Positions 6,626 to 11,028 of a stretch of DNA of 11,028 nt are shown in pieces. Positions within the stretch are counted from its first letter, which is position 1. Every line of letters starts with the position of its first letter. The position numbers and the translations under genes were made by a program. The notes under the pieces were generated by a model, which was given only the letters and a program-made list of their open reading frames with translations, did not search any database and had not been told where the DNA came from. This DNA is from JAQSWP01 sp050185515 (GTDB lineage Bacteria; Pseudomonadota; Alphaproteobacteria; Reyranellales; JAQSWP01). The DNA lies in contig JBFWZG010000126.1 of assembly GCA_050185515.1 (NCBI GenBank), positions 1 through 11,028 of the forward strand. Reading direction: 5' to 3'.

Positions 6626-6725
6626 NNNNNNNNNNNNNNNNNNNNNNNNNNNNNNNNNNNNNNNNNNNNNNNNNNNNNNNNNNNNNNNNNNNNNNNNNNN
6701 NNNNNNNNNNNNNNNNNNNNNNNNN
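6626..6725. other. Assembly gap (100 N)
   Basis: Exactly 100 N, the usual placeholder for a scaffold gap of unknown length. The genes on either side may be far apart. The gap removes the 3' end of the reverse-strand gene at 6726-7215. Confidence 0.99.
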
Positions 6726-7215
6726 TCAGGACAATGATGTACCGCGCAAAGTCGTCGATCTCCTCCGGCGGCTGGGGTTTGAGCGTCGGGTCCCATCCCA
6801 TTCTCAGCTTCTCGTTGTGGCGAAGGGTGTGGCGGCTGTACTCCACCATGAACTCGGCATCGGGATCGCGTCGCTCTACGGCGGCCTGCAGACGGTCGGC
6901 GGCCGCCGCCACGTCGAGCGGAGCGCGCCGGACCTCCTGGCCCCTCCACAGCCAGCCGGTCCCCTCCGGATCCCATTCATGCAGGGCGAACAGCCTTTCG
7001 TCCTCTTCGTTGAAATTGCTGTAGCTGGAGATGTCGAGGTCCTCGATTCCCAGCCGTCGGATCGACTCCGCGTTCTTCGCGCGGAACGTCTTGAGCGAGG
7101 ACAGCAGATTGTCTTCATCGCGCGTCAGGTCGATATGGGTACGGGCTGCCTTTTCAATTTCGTCGTAATCCGCCGAGCGCAATCCTTCGCCCAGCAACAT
7201 GACCCAGACGGACAT
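6726..7215 (-). CDS. Candidate second immunity protein, 3' end lost in the gap
   Basis: I do not recognise a family. 163 residues are visible from ATG 7215, which is preceded by GGGGGAG ending four bases upstream; the frame is still open at the gap. The protein looks soluble, with no signal peptide or membrane segment, and is acidic and tryptophan-bearing (W4, W81, W88, W90, W141). Features include an N-terminal VWVMLLGEGL strand, an acidic helical stretch (DYDEIEKAARTHIDLTRDED, about 16-35) and EWDPEGTGWLWRGQEV (about 80-95). Its place downstream of a toxin-like gene, a candidate immunity gene and a coding-like remnant suggests a second immunity protein, perhaps for a displaced toxin tip. 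That role is inference from context. The long open frame on the opposite strand here has mirror composition and no ribosome binding site. Confidence 0.6.
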
Positions 7216-7341
7216 GGAACTCCCCCGTTAATGACGTTCGGCGATTCCGCTCGACGCCGACCATACCCCGGTTCTCCAGGATTGAGAACACGCATGGGTA
7301 GTAAAATAAATAACAACGTTCCGCATGTCGGGTTGCATTGC
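7216..7341. other. Spacer with an AT-rich patch
   Basis: No gene is seen. An A/T-rich patch (AAAATAAATAAC, about 7303-7314) stands out in this GC-rich genome. It lies about 90 bases upstream of the reverse-strand gene starting at 7215, so that gene may have its own promoter. I could not settle on a -35/-10 pair. Confidence 0.35.
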
Positions 7342-7632
7342 TCAGATGCCCGACCGACCATCCTCTTCCGTCCGGGCGGCCGTCGCGCCGCCCAGCACCA
7401 TGAGAGCGAGAGCTATCACGTGCTGGCCGGACATGTTGCGCGGCGCGGCGCGCTGGATGGCGCCGATCAGCTTCTCGACATCGGCCCGCGTCACGCCCGG
7501 CGGCATCGGCGAAAGCGCCGCCGCCGACCTGCCGTGCGGATTCTTAAGAAAGCGAAGGTAGGGAAGGGCGCGCGCGATTCCCGCAGGAACTTGCGAGCAC
7601 CCGCAGGCGCCCTGCTCAGAACTGTCGAAAGA
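7342..7632 (-). pseudogene. Coding-like fragment, possible orphan toxin-tip remnant
   Basis: Directly after the TGA of the upstream gene (7633-7635) the same reverse-strand frame stays open for 96 codons to a TGA at 7342-7344. From about 7580 onward it reads like real protein: ARALPYLRFLKNPHG, then VTRADVEKLIGAIQRAAPRN, a hydrophobic stretch VIALALMVLGGATAA and an acidic end ARTEEDGRSGI. The first ATG is at 7506, leaving only 54 codons and no ribosome binding site. The layout (helix, hydrophobic run, short acidic tail) resembles the end of the 908-residue protein at 8168 (RAKDMNLAVFLSLAVAVAA, then ESDDG). I read it as the leftover C-terminus of an older toxin copy. A small unrelated gene, or readthrough extension of the upstream protein, is possible. 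Confidence 0.38.
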
Positions 7633-8094
7633 TCACGCGCTCATAACGAGCGATACACGTCTCTCGCCCGCTTCATCCAGCAGATCGCAATGTCGTGCCA
7701 ACCCTTCGAGGTTATCGGCGATCTCGTTGCGGAACCGCAGAAACTCCTCGAGGTGTGAGATGTCCCAATTGTGCCGGCGCATCATGTCCTCATTGTCCAG
7801 CAGGCGTTCTCGCATTCTAGGGTCGTTGCGCCAAATTTCGGCCAGGGTGCGCAACGCGTCAGCCAGCGATTTTGGCGACACCGGGTGGTCATCCACCAGA
7901 TCCGCGTCCGGCACGTAGAGTCCGTCCAGAATAGTGGCGGCATGCGGCGCATCCATGTCGTGGTCGATCATCTCGGAGACGACGTTGAAGATCAGATACC
8001 CGACATACCGGTGCTTCGTCTCCAACTGCTCGTAGAATTTTTCGATGGCTTCTTCGTCCAGTGTTGCTGCCGCCAGATATGCGTGTCTCCCCAT
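7633..8094 (-). CDS. Candidate immunity protein for the adjacent toxin-like gene
   Basis: A 153-residue acidic, apparently soluble and helical protein that I cannot place in a family. ATG 8094 is chosen because GGAG lies seven bases upstream; the same frame extends to an ATG at 8226, but that would overlap the stop of the large gene and has a poor Pro/Cys-rich composition. Visible stretches are LDEEAIEKFYEQLETKHRY (about 11-29), YLIFNVVSEMIDHDMDAPHA (33-52), LRTLAEIWRNDPRMRERLLD (about 85-104) and LEEFLRFRNEIADNLEGLAR (about 115-134). It starts 73 bases after the stop of the 908-residue gene, on the same strand and probably in the same transcript. Small, acidic and immediately downstream of a large modular protein with a variable C-terminus is the usual place and shape of an immunity protein. 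The function is inferred from context only. Confidence 0.65.
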   Translation of the reverse strand: MGRHAYLAAATLDEEAIEKFYEQLETKHRYVGYLIFNVVSEMIDHDMDAPHAATILDGLYVPDADLVDDHPVSPKSLADALRTLAEIWRNDPRMRERLLDNEDMMRRHNWDISHLEEFLRFRNEIADNLEGLARHCDLLDEAGERRVSLVMSA

Positions 8095-8167
8095 CGGCGG
8101 TCTCCATAGAGGTTCTCGTTTGGATTGTATTTCCCTCTGTAGAAGAAAACAATTATGATTTCGCGCA

Positions 8168-10894
8168 TCACACTTCGCGGTCGGGGGCGGGCCCATCGTC
8201 GGATTCGGCGGCGACTGCGACGGCAAGCGACAGGAACACCGCGAGATTCATGTCCTTGGCGCGCTCGTTGTAGAACTTTAGAAAACGGTCCTTGTTGAGC
8301 TTCAGCCCAGCTTTCCGTACGGCGTCGGAGTTCTGCAGGCGCTCAAGAACCTCTTCTCCAGGGATGTCGGCGGTTCGTACCGAGGATTCGACGAAAGCCT
8401 CCGCTCTGCCTGCCTTGACAGCCCGGGCGCGTATGATCTTCTGTCCGTCACTGAGGGAACTGGCCCCGGTCTTGTAGTCGTACATGATCTCCAGGTCTTC
8501 CACGAAGTCGATCCATCCCACCTCGCCATTGCGCCTGACCTGGTAGCTGTGAGGTCCGAGTGGTTCCTTCCGAAATTTTCCGGTTCGGAGGACCACGTCG
8601 TCGATTTGGGCGATACGGACGCCATTCTCGATGAATTCGAGCTGTGCCAGGACGGTGAACCGGTCCGCAGGGTAGATCTGGCGCAGGATCCGTCCGGCGA
8701 CCGCTTCGGAGGTATCACCACGGCTCCTCGATAGCGCGAGGATTAAGGCGCGCTTTTCCCTTTTCGTCATGCGCGAGAAGTTGTCCACACTGGCCGTCAG
8801 CTGGTCATGGTTGGGATAAGAATTAAGGTTCAGCCTGCCGTTCAGCGATACGGGACGCGCCGTTCCTGTGGTCGCGGGATTCACGTCGCGGTTTTCCGGT
8901 TCGTGTCCGGCGTAGTCAGACGTTTTGTCGCCTTCGCGCTGAACAGCGTTGTAGGAACCTGCGGTCTGCGAGTCTGCAGACTCATCGCTTGCGTGCTCGA
9001 TTGTCCTCTTGTCCTCTTTCCGACTGTCCGACCGGCCTCCCGATGACTCCGGATTCTCGGACCGAAATCCCGGTGCGGACGAAACATCGGCATGCCCGGT
9101 TTCGTCTGACAGGGAAGTCGTCGATCCAGCGGCGGAGACGTCGACCGTGGCCCGTGATGACCGTTCCGGCTCCACCAAAGCGTGCGAATTTTCACCGACG
9201 GATTTTGCGACGTCGCGCGGGTCACTCGACAGTTCGACGATTTCACGCGCCTTGGTCGGATCGATGGCGAAGCGGCCGAAATCTCCCATCGTCCGCATCG
9301 CCCGCTTGCCGGCGGCGAGGAGCTTCGCGCCGGGGATGTAGCCGGCGGCGACCGCCATCAGCCGACCGGCGGCCAGCGCCATGCCGACCGCGCTGCCGGC
9401 CTTGGCGGCTTCCAGGAAGTCGCTGCCGGCCTCCGACACTTCCTCGATGTCCCCAAGGGGCGACAGGCCGACGATCAACTCGATGCCCGCTTCGAGCACG
9501 CTGGGGCCCAGCACGCGGTGGCCGATCAGCGGCAGCAGCGTATAGGCGGCCTGCAGCCGGTCGCCGCCCTCGCCGAGCAATGCCAGCTGTCCGTCGAGCT
9601 GGCGCACCGCATTCGGATCGGCCGGCAGCCGGGCCCAGTCGATGTCGGCCATGCCGTGCCAGGTCTCGTCTGCCGTCGGCTGGCGCCGCGGCAGGAAGGC
9701 CAGCGCCTGCTCGCGCCAGGCACGCGGATCGGTCTGCGGATCGATCAGCGCCTGCAACAGATTGAGAGTCGGAACGCCGTTCTTCGGATCGAGCGCGAAA
9801 CGCCGACCGACGTTGTTGGTAAGGGCCAGCTTCGCGCCGCCGCCGGCGTCCCACAGGGACCAGCCGGGCTGTTGGGCGCGCTCGACCTTCATGGCGCCGC
9901 TGCGATTGACGTTGGCGAAGAGTTGGCGGTCGCGCTCGGCCTGCTCGTCGATCTCCTGGCCCCGCGCCATGCGCTGAGACAGCCTGTCCATGTTGTTGTT
10001 GGGGCCGCGGCCGGCGCCGGGCAGCCGCTGCTGCCAATTTCCCTCGCCATCGAACTGGGACCGGGCCGCCTTCTTGAACGCCTGCGCCACCTCGGGCGTG
10101 TCGCCCAGCCTGGCCTCGATCTCGGCCTCGGCCTGCGCGAAAGATTCGTATTCGCCGGCGAGAATGCGGCGGCGCAAATCGTTCGCCTCGCGGCGCGCCT
10201 TCTCGCTGTAGTGGCGGCGGCCATAGTCGCCGGCGGCCGGGTCATCGCCCGTCTGATCTGCGATAGCGTCGGAATCCTCGCCGCCGAACAGCCCGTCGGA
10301 CGCACCTGCCGGCGAGATCGTGTCGCTGGTGCTGCGGATCTGCGTCTGCGGGCCAACGGGCTGGCGCCGATCGGGTTGCGCGTGGGTGTCCCTTGCCGGC
10401 TGCGCTTTGGCTTGCAACTGCGGCTCCCCGTCCTCGGGCAGGCGCGTGCTGGTTCGGCGTGCGGGTTGCGCCAGCAGGGTCTTCTGCGGCGGCGGTCTGG
10501 TGAAGCCGATGCGCGCGCCGGCCGGCGCGTCCTGTCTGGCAGCCTGCCGCGTCATGGCATCGTCCGGCCGCGCCGACGGGTTGTGCGATGCCGACCTGCC
10601 CGAGCGCGGCGCACTTCCCGGCACGCCGATCTCGCGCTCGATCTCCGCCTGCATGCGCGCCTCGGTCTCGCGCAGTCGCTGGTCATGCTCGGCGGCGGCG
10701 ATGTCGCGGCCGATCATGGCGAAGGGATCCGGAAAGCCGCGCTCTTCCGCCCGCTTCTGCCACGGCGCGGCGAAATCCTGCCATTCCGCCAGCGCCGGCG
10801 GCTTGCTGCCGCGGTTTCTGTAGGGGAATGCCTCGATGTCCTTTTCCGACGGCCCCCACGACGAGGGGTCCTCGGGCAAATACCGGTTTGCCAC
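8168..10894 (-). CDS. Large modular polymorphic-toxin-like protein with nuclease-like C-terminus
   Basis: A 908-residue protein from GTG 10894, with AGGAGG (10901-10906) six bases upstream. No signal peptide. Regions seen: a Pro/Arg/Gln-rich, mostly disordered part (1-225) with a short coiled coil (about 66-90); a charged helical part (228-330); a conserved-looking core (GWSLWDAGGGAKLALTNN, 344-361; LNLLQALIDPQTDPRAWREQ, 377-396); a hydrophobic Gly/Ala segment (about 441-530, LIVGLSPLGDIEEVSEAG, then AVGMALAAGRLMAVAAGYIP) resembling pretoxin regions; a Ser/Asp/Glu-rich linker (555-685); and a C-terminal domain (686-908). That domain has D765-D766 on one predicted strand (GVRIAQIDDVVL) and D806-x-K808 on another (LEIMYDYKTG), an arrangement like PD-(D/E)XK nucleases. 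It ends with a hydrophobic run and acidic tail. A secreted or contact-delivered toxin is inferred. No known family was recognised and the secretion route is not visible. Confidence 0.72.
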   Translation of the reverse strand: MANRYLPEDPSSWGPSEKDIEAFPYRNRGSKPPALAEWQDFAAPWQKRAEERGFPDPFAMIGRDIAAAEHDQRLRETEARMQAEIEREIGVPGSAPRSGRSASHNPSARPDDAMTRQAARQDAPAGARIGFTRPPPQKTLLAQPARRTSTRLPEDGEPQLQAKAQPARDTHAQPDRRQPVGPQTQIRSTSDTISPAGASDGLFGGEDSDAIADQTGDDPAAGDYGRRHYSEKARREANDLRRRILAGEYESFAQAEAEIEARLGDTPEVAQAFKKAARSQFDGEGNWQQRLPGAGRGPNNNMDRLSQRMARGQEIDEQAERDRQLFANVNRSGAMKVERAQQPGWSLWDAGGGAKLALTNNVGRRFALDPKNGVPTLNLLQALIDPQTDPRAWREQALAFLPRRQPTADETWHGMADIDWARLPADPNAVRQLDGQLALLGEGGDRLQAAYTLLPLIGHRVLGPSVLEAGIELIVGLSPLGDIEEVSEAGSDFLEAAKAGSAVGMALAAGRLMAVAAGYIPGAKLLAAGKRAMRTMGDFGRFAIDPTKAREIVELSSDPRDVAKSVGENSHALVEPERSSRATVDVSAAGSTTSLSDETGHADVSSAPGFRSENPESSGGRSDSRKEDKRTIEHASDESADSQTAGSYNAVQREGDKTSDYAGHEPENRDVNPATTGTARPVSLNGRLNLNSYPNHDQLTASVDNFSRMTKREKRALILALSRSRGDTSEAVAGRILRQIYPADRFTVLAQLEFIENGVRIAQIDDVVLRTGKFRKEPLGPHSYQVRRNGEVGWIDFVEDLEIMYDYKTGASSLSDGQKIIRARAVKAGRAEAFVESSVRTADIPGEEVLERLQNSDAVRKAGLKLNKDRFLKFYNERAKDMNLAVFLSLAVAVAAESDDGPAPDREV

Positions 10895-10959
10895 GGCCAG
10901 CCTCCTGAAGCTTGCGAGAGGCCGTAGAATATGCGATCAATGAATTAGATGATACCTGA

Positions 10960-10975
10960 TTCGTTCATTAACGAA
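10960..10975. promoter_or_regulatory. Perfect palindrome, possible operator upstream of the large gene
   Basis: TTCGTT-CATT-AACGAA is a perfect 6+4+6 inverted repeat, 65 bases upstream of the GTG at 10894. It lies in an A/T-rich 10919-11028 stretch unlike the rest of the window. On the reverse strand, a possible -35 TCGACA and -10 TAATGA (16-base spacer) overlap the palindrome, which would suit a repressor site. The promoter boxes are weak matches and the regulator is unknown. No gene is seen between 10895 and the end of the window. Confidence 0.4.
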
Positions 10976-11028
10976 ACGGTTTAATTTGTCGATAATAATC
11001 TATATAAATCAACTATCTGACTGGAGTA

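Noticed and set aside
6817..7758. 313-codon + strand open frame in the right half
   Set aside because: It spans the opposite strand of two better-supported reverse genes and of their spacer, with no start signal of its own.
9182..10927. 581-codon + strand open frame opposite the large protein
   Set aside because: Mirror composition (His/Arg/Gly/Ala-rich) and no ribosome binding site. The reverse strand has AGGAGG before its start and structured regions.

Overview
The window is very GC-rich. It carries the dnaX-ybaB-recR DNA-maintenance cluster of Gram-negative bacteria, and its intergenic palindromes are of types common in Alphaproteobacteria. I read it as an alphaproteobacterial chromosome and do not name a genus. 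A run of exactly 100 N (6626-6725) splits the window. That length is the usual filler for a scaffold gap of unknown size, so the two halves may not be true neighbours.

Left half (1-6625). The window opens with what looks like the 3' tail of the SRP RNA gene. It is followed by dnaX (38-1834), ybaB/ebfC (1849-2175), recR (2360-2953) and a PaaI-type thioesterase (2975-3373). A 164-bp MITE-like palindromic element lies between ybaB and recR, and its last two bases form part of the recR ribosome binding site. Next come a small secreted protein (3582-3971), a palindrome-packed intergenic stretch, and a reverse-strand branched-chain-amino-acid-type substrate-binding protein (4268-5473) with no transporter partners here. 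Divergent from it are two small overlapping membrane-protein genes of the DUF2892 (YgaP-like) and DUF2243 families. The first shows a possible one-base frameshift at its start.

Right half (6726-11028). All genes here run on the reverse strand and look like a polymorphic toxin-immunity locus. A 908-residue protein (10894-8168) has a disordered N-terminus, a central conserved-looking region, a hydrophobic Gly/Ala pretoxin-like segment, a disordered linker and a distinct C-terminal domain. That domain has an Asp-Asp ... Asp-Tyr-Lys arrangement reminiscent of PD-(D/E)XK nucleases. DNA composition falls at about the linker, as expected where toxin tips are exchanged. Downstream are a 153-residue acidic protein (candidate cognate immunity), an ATG-poor coding-like fragment that may be the remnant of a displaced toxin tip, and a second acidic protein (candidate second immunity) that runs into the gap. 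This toxin-immunity-orphan tip-immunity layout is the most interesting thing in the window. It rests on architecture and motif reading, not on database matches.

The AT-rich 134 bp upstream of the large gene hold a perfect 6+4+6 palindrome and are the likely control region.
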